64,000 nucleotides of DNA from contig NZ_JAHRYQ010000002.1 in NCBI RefSeq assembly GCF_020622065.1, forward strand, positions 126,867 through 190,866, read 5' to 3'. Under the pieces are notes generated by a model that did no database searches, had not been told where the DNA came from, and saw only the letters and a list, made by a program, of their open reading frames with translations. Each line of letters begins with the position of its first letter. Position 1 is the first letter of the stretch. The translations under genes and the position numbers were made by a program. Below are positions 7,601 through 16,975 of this stretch, piece after piece. This DNA is from Geothrix sp. (GTDB lineage: Bacteria; Acidobacteriota; Holophagae; Holophagales; Holophagaceae).

Positions 7601-10090
7601 TTAGGCCGAGAGGTCCGGACGGAGGAGGTCGAGCAGGGCTTCGGTGTCGGGGGCTTCGAGGAGGCCCTGGCGGAAGCCCGCATCCATGAGGCGACGGGCC
7701 AGGCGGGCGAAGATGCGGAGGTGCTCGTCCTCCCCGTCGGGCCGCGAGATGAGGAGGAAGACGAGTCGCGCCTCGGCATCGTCACTCCAGGCGACCGGGG
7801 CCGCCAGCCTCAGGATGGCGATGGCGTTGGCGGCCACGGCCGGGCTCTTGCAGTGGGGTACCGCGAAGCCGAAGCCGAGGCCGGTGGCGTAGGCGGCCTC
7901 CCGGGCCCAGATGGCCTCCTCGAGATCGAGGGGATCCCGGGTACGCCCGGCGCTGGCGAGCCGCTCCACGAGGAGCTTGATCGCCTCCTCCTTCGTGCCG
8001 CAGGCGGCCTCGAGCACCACCAGGTCCGGATCCAGAAGGGGTGGAGCCACACCGGGCCTCAGGGCCTCGTCCAGGAGTCCTTCGACCTCTGTGGCTGTGG
8101 CCGCCCGGAGCGCCCTCCGGGTCAGGTCGAGGCAGGCTTCCAGATCCAGAGGGGCGAGGGCGTGCCGGATGGCGGCCACCGCGGAGGGCGCCACGCTGAG
8201 GTCGTCGAAGCCGAGGCCCAGCAGGAGGGGCAGGAGCTTCGGCCGGCTGGCCATCTCGCCGCAGATGCTCACGGGTTTTCCGGCAGCCCGCGCGCCCTGG
8301 GCGATGTGGGCCAGAAGGCGCAGGGTGGCCGGGTGCCACTCGTGGCAGGCCTTCGCCACGCCGGCATCCCCGCGATCCGCCGCGAACAGGTACTGCACCA
8401 GATCATTGGTTCCCACGGAGAGGAAATCTGCTTCCCGGCCCAGCGCCTCGAGGTTCAAGGCGGCCGCGGGGACCTCCACCATGATGCCGAGGGGAACTTC
8501 CGGAAGGTTCACGCCCTCCGCGACAAGCGAAGCCCGCACCTCCTCCATCAGGGCCCGGACCCAGCGCAGTTCCTCCACCTCGGCCACCATGGGGATCATG
8601 AGCCGAAGGGGGCCATGGGCCGCCGCCCGCAGGGCCGCCCTGAGCTGAGTGCGCACCAGATCCACCTGCTCCGCATACCAACGGACACCCCGGCGTCCCA
8701 GGAAGGGATTCATTTCCGGAAGCAGCGGCAGGTAGGCCAGGGGCTTGTCCCCCCCCACATCGAGCAGCCTCAGGGTGACGGGCCGCCCTGCAGCTTCGCG
8801 GAGGACCCGACCATAGGCCTGGACCTGCTCATCCTCCCCGGGGGGCGCCGGCCGGTGGAGGAACAGCATCTCCGTGCGGAACAACCCGATGCCGTCGGCC
8901 CCTGCCCCCAGGGCGCGGCTGGTCTCCTCGGCGGTGGAGATGTTCCCGAGCACGCGCACCTCATGCCCGTCCTGTGTCCTTGCTCCGACCCAGGCGGCCG
9001 GGCGGCCCCTCTGCTGGCCCATCCGCTGGCGCTGGCCCTCTGCCTCGACACGGTAGTAGGCCTCGACTTCCGGCGTAGGCTCCGCGATGACGAGGCCCCG
9101 CAGGCCGTCCACCAGCAGGCGGCGACCTTCCAAGGCCTCCGGCACCAGCGCGGTCACGCAGGGGATCCCGAAGGAACGGGCGAGGATGGCCGTATGGGAG
9201 GTCCCGCCGCCTTCGGCCAGCACGAGGCCCCGCAGGAGCTCGAGGTCCAGGGCAAGGAGCCTTGAGGGCGCCAGCCGGTCGGCCACCAGCACGGAGGGAG
9301 CCGTGAGACGCAGGCGGGAGGCCTCAGGATCCTCGCCGCAGAGCTCGCGGATCAACCGGTCAGCCACATCCTGGAGATCCAGGGCCCGTTCCCGGATGGC
9401 GGCATGCTCCGAGCGGGCCAGCGGGCCTTCCGCCGACCGCGTGGCAGCCTCCACCGCGCCCGCGGCCGTAAGGCCCTCCAGCAGTGCGGCCTCGATGCCG
9501 TCGCGCCAGGTCGGATCGCCCAGGAGGGCCAGATGCACCTCCAGCACGCTGCGCTGAGCGGGATGCGCGGCGTGCCGAATCTCCTCCTTCAGCCGGTCTC
9601 CCACCGTCTCGAGAGCCAACTGGAGAGCCTTCCGTTCGACCTCGACCGGCGCTTCGCCCAAGAGCCCCTGGGCCGGTCGGGGCGCGGCGACGGTCAGACG
9701 CACGAGCTGCCCGGTGCCCACGCCTTCGGAGACGCCCACCCCCGCCCACCAGCGGCCGCCGGCTCGCTCCACCAGGCGCGGGACGACGGAGGAGGTCCGC
9801 GCCCCAGGCACCGCGCTGCGGTCGCAACTCAGAAAGGGGCCCTGGAGGAAGGCCACCAGGTCGCGGTGGGCCTCGGCCTCGTCGCCGGTTTCCACCCGGA
9901 TCCGGCAAGGGTCGCCCTTGCGGGTGTCCGTGGCCAGCAGTCCCAGGACGCTGTCCAGGGACGCGGTCCGGCCCGTGCGCTCATTCAGGAACTCGAGGCG
10001 GGCGGAGTGGGCTGCGCTCCGCTCACGGAGGGCGGCGGCGGGCCAAGCGTGGAGGCCGCCTGCCAGGGGGAAGTCGAAGGCGTAGTCCAT
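7601..10090 (-). CDS. Fused PTS phosphocarrier: HPr - Enzyme I - EIIA(Fru-type)
   Basis: One 829-aa cytoplasmic protein carries three phosphotransfer modules. Residues 1-90 are HPr-like, with His14 in GGLHAWPAA. Residues 110-670 are Enzyme I, with active His299 in GGGTSHTAI, plus DVGGDKP, NPFLGRRGVR, GTNDLVQY and Cys610 in SICGEM. Residues 685-829 are a fructose-type EIIA with His746 in AVPHCKS. PEP phosphate would flow EI to HPr to IIA within one chain, then to the EIIB encoded next door. The conserved HPr Arg that follows the active His by two (Arg17 in the E. coli protein) is Trp16 here. The start at 10090 is set by the HPr N-terminus and lies 7 nt from the EIIB stop. It resembles FruB/FPr-type fusions, with the EIIA at the C-terminus. 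Confidence 0.95.
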   Translation of the reverse strand: MDYAFDFPLAGGLHAWPAAALRERSAAHSARLEFLNERTGRTASLDSVLGLLATDTRKGDPCRIRVETGDEAEAHRDLVAFLQGPFLSCDRSAVPGARTSSVVPRLVERAGGRWWAGVGVSEGVGTGQLVRLTVAAPRPAQGLLGEAPVEVERKALQLALETVGDRLKEEIRHAAHPAQRSVLEVHLALLGDPTWRDGIEAALLEGLTAAGAVEAATRSAEGPLARSEHAAIRERALDLQDVADRLIRELCGEDPEASRLRLTAPSVLVADRLAPSRLLALDLELLRGLVLAEGGGTSHTAILARSFGIPCVTALVPEALEGRRLLVDGLRGLVIAEPTPEVEAYYRVEAEGQRQRMGQQRGRPAAWVGARTQDGHEVRVLGNISTAEETSRALGAGADGIGLFRTEMLFLHRPAPPGEDEQVQAYGRVLREAAGRPVTLRLLDVGGDKPLAYLPLLPEMNPFLGRRGVRWYAEQVDLVRTQLRAALRAAAHGPLRLMIPMVAEVEELRWVRALMEEVRASLVAEGVNLPEVPLGIMVEVPAAALNLEALGREADFLSVGTNDLVQYLFAADRGDAGVAKACHEWHPATLRLLAHIAQGARAAGKPVSICGEMASRPKLLPLLLGLGFDDLSVAPSAVAAIRHALAPLDLEACLDLTRRALRAATATEVEGLLDEALRPGVAPPLLDPDLVVLEAACGTKEEAIKLLVERLASAGRTRDPLDLEEAIWAREAAYATGLGFGFAVPHCKSPAVAANAIAILRLAAPVAWSDDAEARLVFLLISRPDGEDEHLRIFARLARRLMDAGFRQGLLEAPDTEALLDLLRPDLSA

Positions 10091-10097
10091 CTTGGCC

Positions 10098-10394
10098 CTA
10101 GAGACGCGCGAAGATCTCGGCCGGGTTCTTGATGGCCAGCTGCACGGGAACCTCGAGGATCCGGGCGATGCCGGCGAAGCGCTCCCGGCCCTGCACGGGC
10201 AGATCCGAGGCCAGGATGACAGCATCGGCACCCTCCACATCCGCCTCGGTCAGCCGGTTCTCAATGCCCATGGCACCCTGGGTTTCCACCTTGATGTTGT
10301 GGCCCAACTGCTTGCCTGTGCGTTCCAGCTGCTCGGCGGCCATATAGGTGTGGGCGATGCCGGTGGGACAAGCCGTGATGGCGAGAATCTTCAT
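10098..10394 (-). CDS. PTS fructose-family EIIB component
   Basis: A 98-aa single-domain EIIB. The phosphorylated Cys is in TACPTGIAHTYMAA, the signature of the fructose/mannitol-type IIB. It receives phosphate from the IIA domain of the downstream fusion protein and passes it to sugar bound to EIIC. The ATG overlaps the EIIC stop by 4 nt (ATGA), and the stop lies 7 nt before the next gene, so the three PTS genes should be translationally coupled. Confidence 0.95.
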   Translation of the reverse strand: MKILAITACPTGIAHTYMAAEQLERTGKQLGHNIKVETQGAMGIENRLTEADVEGADAVILASDLPVQGRERFAGIARILEVPVQLAIKNPAEIFARL

Positions 10395-11434
10395 GGGGCC
10401 TCCGCGGAAGGCTGGGCGGAGCGGGCGGGGGCCCGCAGGAGGTTGATGGCCACGGCAACGGCCAAGGTGCCGATGGCGATCGCGGCGAGGTACCAGAGTC
10501 GGTGGTCCACCACGGGCAGGACGATCAATCCTCCGTGGGGCGCGTGATCGCCCACGCTGCCCAGCATGGCGATGACGGCGCCCAGGGCGGAACCGCCCAT
10601 GATGGTGGGGATCACGCGGACGGGGTCGGCGGCGGCGAAGGGAATGGCCCCTTCCGTGATGCCGATGGCGCCCATGGCCAGGGCCGCGAGACCCGATTCA
10701 CGCTCGCTGTCCGTCCAGCGCCCAGGCGCCAGGAGCGTCGCCAGGCCCAGGCCCAGGGGGGGGATGCAGATGGCGGCGGCACAGGCGCCCATGACGCCCA
10801 CATGGCCCTCCCGGATCATGGCCACCCCGAAAAAGAAGGCCGCCTTGTTCACGGGTCCACCCATGTCGAAGGCGATCATGGCGCCCAGCACCAGGCCGAG
10901 GAGCACCTGGTTGCCGCTGCCCAGGTTCTGGAGCGCCTGGGCCAGCCAGGCCATGAGTCCCTTGATGGGCGCCCCCAGCAGGCCATACATGACCAGGCCC
11001 ACCACCAGAGAGGACAGCACGGGGATCACCAGGATGGGCATGATGGGCCGCAGCAGCCGATGTACCGGCAGCCGCCTCAACAGCAGCACCACGCCGCCCG
11101 CCAGGAGTCCCGCCGCGAGCCCTCCCAGGAATCCGGCCCCCACCGCATTGGAGATGAAGCCACCCACGAAGCCGGGTACCAGGCCCGGACGGTCGGCCAT
11201 GCCAAAGGCGATGTAGCCCGCCAGCACGGGGACCACCAGGGAGAACGCGGCCAGGCCGATGTCCATGATCACCTTCAGGACCGGGGCCTGGCTGAAGTCC
11301 GGGCCGGTGCCGGGTCGCATGGGCGCGAAGGCGATGGCCACGGCGATGAGGATGCCGCCGCAGGCCACGAAGGGGATGACATGGGAGACGCCGCAGAGCA
11401 GGTAGGTCTTCAGGCGCTGAAGGCTCGCATGCAT
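10391..11434 (-). CDS. PTS fructose-family EIIC permease
   Basis: A 347-aa integral membrane sugar permease. About nine hydrophobic segments are visible. The family loop GITEGAIPFAAADP, which lines the sugar site, is intact, as is FDMGGPVNKAAF. The start at 11434 has AGGAG with 5-nt spacing; an upstream in-frame ATG at 11515 lacks one and would add a polar tail. It is the first gene of the operon EIIC-EIIB-HPr/EI/IIA-mannosidase. Its family transports fructose, mannosylglycerate and related sugars. The neighbouring mannosidase suggests a mannose-derived substrate, but no 1-phosphofructokinase or other sugar-phosphate enzyme lies in the operon. Confidence 0.93.
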   Translation of the reverse strand: MHASLQRLKTYLLCGVSHVIPFVACGGILIAVAIAFAPMRPGTGPDFSQAPVLKVIMDIGLAAFSLVVPVLAGYIAFGMADRPGLVPGFVGGFISNAVGAGFLGGLAAGLLAGGVVLLLRRLPVHRLLRPIMPILVIPVLSSLVVGLVMYGLLGAPIKGLMAWLAQALQNLGSGNQVLLGLVLGAMIAFDMGGPVNKAAFFFGVAMIREGHVGVMGACAAAICIPPLGLGLATLLAPGRWTDSERESGLAALAMGAIGITEGAIPFAAADPVRVIPTIMGGSALGAVIAMLGSVGDHAPHGGLIVLPVVDHRLWYLAAIAIGTLAVAVAINLLRAPARSAQPSAEAP

Positions 11435-11552
11435 GTCGGCTCCTGAGGACTCGCTGACAGCGTAGTCGCCGGGATGGCTTCTCAAAAAGGGGGAGTTCTG
11501 TCCGTTCATTTGCATTTTTTGGCACCATCATGAGTGCGTCCGGAGACGCCCC
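11435..11552. promoter_or_regulatory. Divergent control region between the PTS operon and its AraC regulator
   Basis: This is the only intergenic space for both transcription units. It contains an A/T-rich stretch (11500-11525) unusual for this genome, where direct or inverted half-sites for the AraC protein would be expected. I cannot assign a clear -35/-10 pair to either direction. Confidence 0.4.
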
Positions 11553-12419
11553 GTGCCCGAATCCCATGCCACCGTCTGGAGAATCCCCTCGACCCACCTG
11601 GACGAGGCCTGGGGGCTCTATGTGAGCGCCGTCGCCTCGGGAGAGGATCAGCCGGGACTGCCCTCGGGGCGTTGGCGCCTGAGATGGGTCGTGCGGGGCG
11701 CCGCCATCCTGGTGGCGCCGGGTCGCCGGCGCCAGCGGGTCGAAGCCGGGGATGTCGTCCTTTCCTCGGCCTCCAGCGGGGGAAACCTGGTGCCCGATCC
11801 CGACCAGACTTGCCGCATCCACCAGGTGGATTTTGGTGGCGCCTGGATGGAGCGTTGGGAGGAGGCGGGCTTCTTCGGCGTACTTCCCCGGGTGATCCGG
11901 GCGGGCTTCGATGAAAGCCTCTTGGGCCTTCTGGTGAAGCTGATGGAATTGGCCAAGGCTCCTGGGCCGGATTCAGGGCGTCTGATGGCTGGGGTGCTCG
12001 GGAACCTGCTCGCCCGCCTGGAATGCGCCAACCGCACCGGCAGTGAAGTCAGCCGAAAGCAGGGCCTCATCCAGGACGCCTATCGGCTTCTTGGGGATCC
12101 GGAGCGGAGCCGGATGGGACTGGAGACCTTCGCCGGAGACCTGGGCGTCAGCTACTCGTGGTTCCGCAGAAGTTTTCGCAACCACACGGGCCTGACCCCC
12201 CAGCGCTATCGCCTTCTGCAGCAACTCGACAGGGCCTGCCAGTTGCTCAGCGATACGAGCCTCCCCGTGGGCACCATCTCCGAGCACCTCGGCTTCAGTT
12301 CCCAGGCCTATTTCGCCCGCAGGTTCCGCAAGGAGACGGGGTTCTCCCCCACGGTCTGGAGGCGGCAGCAATTGGGCGAGGGAGCGCGGGCCGAGGCCAC
12401 GATCCGGGATGCGCCTTGA
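11553..12419 (+). CDS. AraC-family transcriptional regulator of the PTS operon
   Basis: A 288-aa regulator. The N-terminal half is a cupin-like sensor (GRRRQRVEAGDVVLSS). Residues about 165-275 form two helix-turn-helix units, with the second reading TISEHLGFSSQAYFARRFRK followed by TGFSPTVWR, the AraC signature. It starts at GTG with GGAG seven nt upstream. It is transcribed away from the EIIC gene across 118 nt. That layout and the absence of another local target make the PTS-mannosidase operon its likely regulon. E. coli uses a GntR protein (MngR) for a comparable operon, so the control type differs. Confidence 0.92.
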   Translation: MPESHATVWRIPSTHLDEAWGLYVSAVASGEDQPGLPSGRWRLRWVVRGAAILVAPGRRRQRVEAGDVVLSSASSGGNLVPDPDQTCRIHQVDFGGAWMERWEEAGFFGVLPRVIRAGFDESLLGLLVKLMELAKAPGPDSGRLMAGVLGNLLARLECANRTGSEVSRKQGLIQDAYRLLGDPERSRMGLETFAGDLGVSYSWFRRSFRNHTGLTPQRYRLLQQLDRACQLLSDTSLPVGTISEHLGFSSQAYFARRFRKETGFSPTVWRRQQLGEGARAEATIRDAP

Positions 12420-12468
12420 TCCCATCGACAGGCGATCCAGGAAGGTTGCCATGGCTCAGAGCGCCTGC

Positions 12469-12843
12469 TCAGAGGGTCTGGGTGATGGATTCAGGGGTGA
12501 TGACCAGCGTGGCCCTGGCCCAGGTGAACTTGGCCTTCAGCACCTCGAAATCGGCCCCGGAGGTGAGGAAAGCCGCTTGGCCCTTGATCAGGAAGCCTGT
12601 TCCAGGGCCGTGCTGGCCGGCGACCTTGGCGCTCCCCAGGGTGACCAGCACCTGGTCGTTGAAGGCGACATTGGCCTCGGTCCGCTTCATGTAGCCGGCG
12701 GGGATCAGCAACCGCCCATCTTCCGTCAGGCGAATGTAGCTATTCCAGGTATTGACCATGTGCGGGCCGTCCGGGCCCAGCGTGGCGATGGCGACCACCC
12801 CATCCTGCTTCAGGACTTCTATAAGTTTTTCGGGGATGACCAT
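12469..12843 (-). CDS. Pyridoxamine-5'-phosphate-oxidase-like FMN-binding split-barrel protein
   Basis: A 124-aa protein of the PNPOx-like FMN split-barrel superfamily. The first strands read GVVAIATLGPDGPHMVNTW, followed by RLLIPAGYMKRTEANV; this strand order and the Arg/Lys pair fit flavin phosphate binding. Small members of this family are often flavoprotein reductases or heme-related enzymes, and the substrate is unknown here. The start at 12843 has GGAGG five nt upstream. It lies 62 nt after the Rrf2 regulator on the same strand, so the two probably form an operon. It converges with the AraC gene ending at 12419. Confidence 0.85.
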   Translation of the reverse strand: MVIPEKLIEVLKQDGVVAIATLGPDGPHMVNTWNSYIRLTEDGRLLIPAGYMKRTEANVAFNDQVLVTLGSAKVAGQHGPGTGFLIKGQAAFLTSGADFEVLKAKFTWARATLVITPESITQTL

Positions 12844-12905
12844 GACTGCCTCCTGGCATGGGCGGTGGAGCGGCGGTGCTTTTGAAAGGTCGCTGCTGCT
12901 GCAGA

Positions 12906-13430
12906 TCAACCGTTCGGGTTGCGGGGATGTCGTCGAACCCGGGTGTTCTTGCGTTGCTGGAACCAGGTTCCCGTTTCCCGGGTGAAGGCCTTCGGGGCCT
13001 TGCGTTTGAATTCGCAAGCCAGATCCGCCAGCGTTTTCGAGGCGAGGAACTCCTGCAGGACGCGCTCGGCGTCGAGCATGAAGGCATGAATCCGGCAGGT
13101 CCCCGCGGTGGCCCATTCGGGGGCTGTGGCATCAAAGAGGGCGCACTGGCTGCGGATCTCGGCACAGGCGAACAAGGTCCGGTCCGGATCCACCGCCGCC
13201 AGCACCTCCATCACCCGGATCTCTCCAGCTGGCCGGGCGAGCGAAAAGCCCCCTGAGATGCCCTCAATGCTTTTCACGAGATCCGCTTTTTTCAGGCGGG
13301 TGAAGATCTTGGCAAGGAACCGTTCGGGGATTTTTTGATAGGTGGCAAGATCCCGCACGCTGACGGGCTCCGGCTGAGTCGCCAGCGTGAGCAGCGAATG
13401 CAGAGCGTATTCGGCGCCGGCCCCATACAT
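12906..13430 (-). CDS. Rrf2-family transcriptional regulator
   Basis: A 174-aa regulator. The N-terminal winged helix reads GAEYALHSLLTLA through VSVRDLATYQKIPERFLAKI, then the wing IEGISGGFSLAR. Three Cys follow (FACAEIRSQC, then TCRIHAF). The spacing (C-x6-C, then 15 residues to the third) is longer than in IscR or NsrR, so a Fe-S cluster is possible but not certain. The ATG at 13430 has no good ribosome site. A strong palindrome (13437-13471) lies against the start, pointing to autoregulation. Codons after the third Cys end in a basic tail (RVRRHPRNPNG). It is divergent from the alcohol dehydrogenase gene. Confidence 0.92.
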   Translation of the reverse strand: MYGAGAEYALHSLLTLATQPEPVSVRDLATYQKIPERFLAKIFTRLKKADLVKSIEGISGGFSLARPAGEIRVMEVLAAVDPDRTLFACAEIRSQCALFDATAPEWATAGTCRIHAFMLDAERVLQEFLASKTLADLACEFKRKAPKAFTRETGTWFQQRKNTRVRRHPRNPNG

Positions 13431-13436
13431 GGACGA

Positions 13437-13471
13437 GTTCAAACTAGTACCCCATGGGGTGTAGTTTGAAC
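13437..13471. promoter_or_regulatory. Palindromic operator upstream of the Rrf2 gene
   Basis: Outer arms GTTCAAACTA and TAGTTTGAAC are perfect 10-bp inverted repeats. Between them lies a second perfect palindrome ACCCCATGGGGT. The halves differ by one inserted base. It starts 6 nt upstream of the Rrf2 start codon, so bound protein would block that promoter; it also faces the divergent dehydrogenase gene 184 nt away. Confidence 0.75.
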
Positions 13472-13579
13472 AAGCGCCCTCCATGCGTCAAGGCCTCTCC
13501 CGCAGGGACGGGAAGGCTGCGAAGGGGTCGTCGGCCGCTCGTCCGTAGGATTGGGAAAGGATTTCAGAGGAATGGGCAA

Positions 13580-13592
13580 GCTGGGTCCCAGC
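13580..13592. promoter_or_regulatory. Short palindrome upstream of the alcohol dehydrogenase gene
   Basis: GCTGGG-T-CCCAGC, a perfect 6-bp inverted repeat, lies just upstream of TAGACT (13601-13606), a possible -10 box. It may be a regulator site; which protein would bind is unknown. Confidence 0.35.
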
Positions 13593-13654
13593 CCGTTTCC
13601 TAGACTTCCTTCTGTGACCGGTGGTCGGTGAGTCGGCCCCGGATCGGAGGAATC

Positions 13655-14710
13655 ATGCCCTTGAACGCCCTTGGCTACGCCGCGCAGTCCGCCACCGCGG
13701 ATCTGGCCCCCTTCCACTTCGAGCGGCGCGACCCACGCCCCGACGATGTGGTGATCGACATCCTCTACTGCGGCGTCTGCCACTCGGACCTGCACACCGC
13801 CCGGAACGACTGGGGCTGGACCACCTACCCCATCGTCCCCGGCCACGAGATCATCGGCCGCGTCCGCGAGGTGGGCGCCCAGGTGACCCGCTTCAAGGTC
13901 GGCGATGCCGTGGGCGTGGGTTGCATGGTGGATTCCTGCCGTCACTGCAAGCCCTGCGAGAAGGGCGAGGAGCAGTACTGCAAGGAAGGCTCCACCTTCA
14001 CCTATGGCGGCCAGGATCGCCACGACCACACCACGACCCAGGGCGGCTACTCGGACCAGATCGTGGTGTCGGACCGCTTCGTGCTGAAGGTTCCCGATGG
14101 CCTGGACTTGAAGGGCGCCGCGCCCCTGCTCTGCGCGGGCATCACCACCTGGTCGCCCCTGCGGCACTGGAAGGTGGGCCCGGGCAGCCAGGTGGCCGTG
14201 GTGGGTCTCGGCGGCCTGGGCCACATGGGCCTGAAGCTGGCCAAGGCCCTGGGCGCCGAGGTGACGCTCTTCACCCGCTCCAAGGGCAAGGAGGCCGATG
14301 CCCGCCGCCTGGGCGCGGACCACATCGTGCTCTCCACGGATCCCGCCCAGATGGCCGCCGTTGCAGATCGCTTCGACCTGATCGTCGATACGGTTCCCTA
14401 CATTCACGACCTGAACCCCTACCTCCCCACCCTCGCCACAAGCGGCACCCTGGTGCTGGTGGGTTACCTGGGCGGCCTGGAGCGCCTGTTGAACACCACG
14501 CCCATGGTGCTGGGCCGGAAGTCCGTGGCCGGCTCCCTCATCGGCGGCACCAAGGAGACCCAGGAGCTGCTGGATTTCTGTGGCGAGCACGGCATCGTCT
14601 CCGACGTGGAAGTGATCCGCGTGCAGGAGATCAACGCCGCCTACGAACGCCTGCTGAAGGGCGATGTGAAGTACCGCTTCGTGCTCGACCTGGCCTCCCT
14701 GAAAGCCTGA
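13655..14710 (+). CDS. Zinc-dependent NAD(P)H alcohol dehydrogenase, YahK/cinnamyl type
   Basis: A 351-aa medium-chain dehydrogenase that reduces aldehydes to alcohols. The catalytic zinc ligands are Cys and His in CGVCHSD and GHEIIG. The structural zinc Cys cluster is in VDSCRHCKPCEKGEEQYC. The Rossmann motif is VVGLGGLGHMGLKLA. The pattern is that of the YahK/AdhC aldehyde reductase subgroup, which prefers NADPH and broad aldehydes. The start at 13655 has GGAGG four nt upstream. The next gene begins 7 nt after its stop. It contains one of only two ACGT tetranucleotides found in the window (14604), hinting at a different recent history. Confidence 0.94.
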   Translation: MPLNALGYAAQSATADLAPFHFERRDPRPDDVVIDILYCGVCHSDLHTARNDWGWTTYPIVPGHEIIGRVREVGAQVTRFKVGDAVGVGCMVDSCRHCKPCEKGEEQYCKEGSTFTYGGQDRHDHTTTQGGYSDQIVVSDRFVLKVPDGLDLKGAAPLLCAGITTWSPLRHWKVGPGSQVAVVGLGGLGHMGLKLAKALGAEVTLFTRSKGKEADARRLGADHIVLSTDPAQMAAVADRFDLIVDTVPYIHDLNPYLPTLATSGTLVLVGYLGGLERLLNTTPMVLGRKSVAGSLIGGTKETQELLDFCGEHGIVSDVEVIRVQEINAAYERLLKGDVKYRFVLDLASLKA

Positions 14711-14717
14711 GGCGGCC

Positions 14718-15257
14718 ATGGGGAAGAAGGTGCTCATCCTGTCCTCCAGCCCTCGGAGGGGCGGCAACTCGGACACCCTCTGCGACCGCTTCCTCGCAGG
14801 CGCCGTGGAGGGTGGCCATGCCGCCGAGAAGGTCTTCCTCAAAGACAAGACCATCGGCTACTGCACCGGCTGCGGCGCCTGCACCAAGGGGGCGAAGACG
14901 TGCTCCCAGAGGGACGACATGGCGAGGCTGCTCGACCAGATGGTCCACGCCGATGTCATCGTCATGGCCACGCCGGTCTACTTCTACACCATGGCCGCGC
15001 AGATGAAGACCCTCATTGACCGCACCTGCGCCCGCTACCAGGAGATCTCCGGCAAGGAGTTCTACTTCATCCTGGCCGCCGCCGATGGCCACAAGAAGGC
15101 GATGCACCGCACCCTCGAAGGGTTCCGGGGCTTCACCTCCTGCCTCGACCACACCCAGGAAAAGGGGGTCGTCTACGGCACCGGCGCCTGGGAGATGGGG
15201 GACATCAAGGGCAGCCCTGCCATGAAGGAGGCCTACCAGATGGGCCTGTCCCTGTAG
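14718..15257 (+). CDS. Flavodoxin-fold NAD(P)H-dependent FMN oxidoreductase
   Basis: A 179-aa protein of the NADPH-dependent FMN reductase / iron-sulfur-flavoprotein-like family. The FMN phosphate loop is SSSPRRGGNSDTLC. GYCTGCGACTKGAKTCSQRDD has the Cys-rich loop seen in the multimeric flavodoxin WrbA-like subgroup, and TPVYFYTMAAQMKTLIDR is the second flavin loop. It probably donates electrons to quinones, nitro compounds or other electrophiles. The start is 7 nt after the dehydrogenase stop, in the same operon. It carries the second ACGT (14898). Confidence 0.88.
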   Translation: MGKKVLILSSSPRRGGNSDTLCDRFLAGAVEGGHAAEKVFLKDKTIGYCTGCGACTKGAKTCSQRDDMARLLDQMVHADVIVMATPVYFYTMAAQMKTLIDRTCARYQEISGKEFYFILAAADGHKKAMHRTLEGFRGFTSCLDHTQEKGVVYGTGAWEMGDIKGSPAMKEAYQMGLSL

Positions 15258-15335
15258 TGGCCCGAGCCTTCCTCCAAAGAGTCGTTCCATGACCAAGAGC
15301 CTCCACGCAGTCTGGGCATCCACCAGGCGTCCTGA

Positions 15336-16358
<1,023 letters not shown>

Positions 16359-16384
16359 CCCCCGATTTTCAGGAGAGGATTTCC

Positions 16385-16975
16385 ATGAACATACTCATCA
16401 TCAACGCCCACCTTTCCTACCCTGGCTGGTCCGAGGGCAAGCTGAACTTGGCATTCATGGACCAGGCCAAGGCGTTCTTCGCCGAACGGGGACACCAGGT
16501 CGCCGAGACCTACATTGAGCGGGGCTATAAGCCGGAAGAAGAAGTCCAGAAGCATGTATCGGCCGACCTGGTCCTCCTCCAGACGCCGGTCAACTGGTTC
16601 TCTGCACCATGGATCTACAAGAAATATGTGGATGAGGTCTTCAATCTGGGACTGACCACCAAGGCCCTGCTCGAAGGTGATGGCCGCACCCGCCAGGACC
16701 CGACTCGGCAGTACGGCTCGGGTGGCCACATGCAGGGAAAGAAGTTCATGATCTCCGCCACCTGGAATGCGCCAAAAGAAACCTTTGATAACCCCAACAG
16801 CCTTCTATACGGCGGCAAGGGGACGGCGGACCTGTTCCTCCACATCACCTCGAACTACAAATTCATCGGGTTCGACATTCTCCCGGATTTCGGGGTGTTC
16901 GACATCTTCAAGACCCCCGACATCCCGCGTGCGCTGGAGGACTACAGATCCCATCTGGAGAAGCACTGCCTGTGA
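16385..16975 (+). CDS. MdaB-like NAD(P)H quinone reductase
   Basis: A 196-aa flavodoxin-fold enzyme related to MdaB and NQO1-type quinone reductases, which carry out two-electron reduction of quinones. Features are [18 protein letters not shown] (flavin phosphate loop), [20 protein letters not shown] (flavin ring loop) and [16 protein letters not shown] 16385 has AGGAGAGG upstream. It lies 26 nt after the aldo/keto reductase and is the last enzyme gene of the cluster. Confidence 0.9.
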   Translation: MNILIINAHLSYPGWSEGKLNLAFMDQAKAFFAERGHQVAETYIERGYKPEEEVQKHVSADLVLLQTPVNWFSAPWIYKKYVDEVFNLGLTTKALLEGDGRTRQDPTRQYGSGGHMQGKKFMISATWNAPKETFDNPNSLLYGGKGTADLFLHITSNYKFIGFDILPDFGVFDIFKTPDIPRALEDYRSHLEKHCL

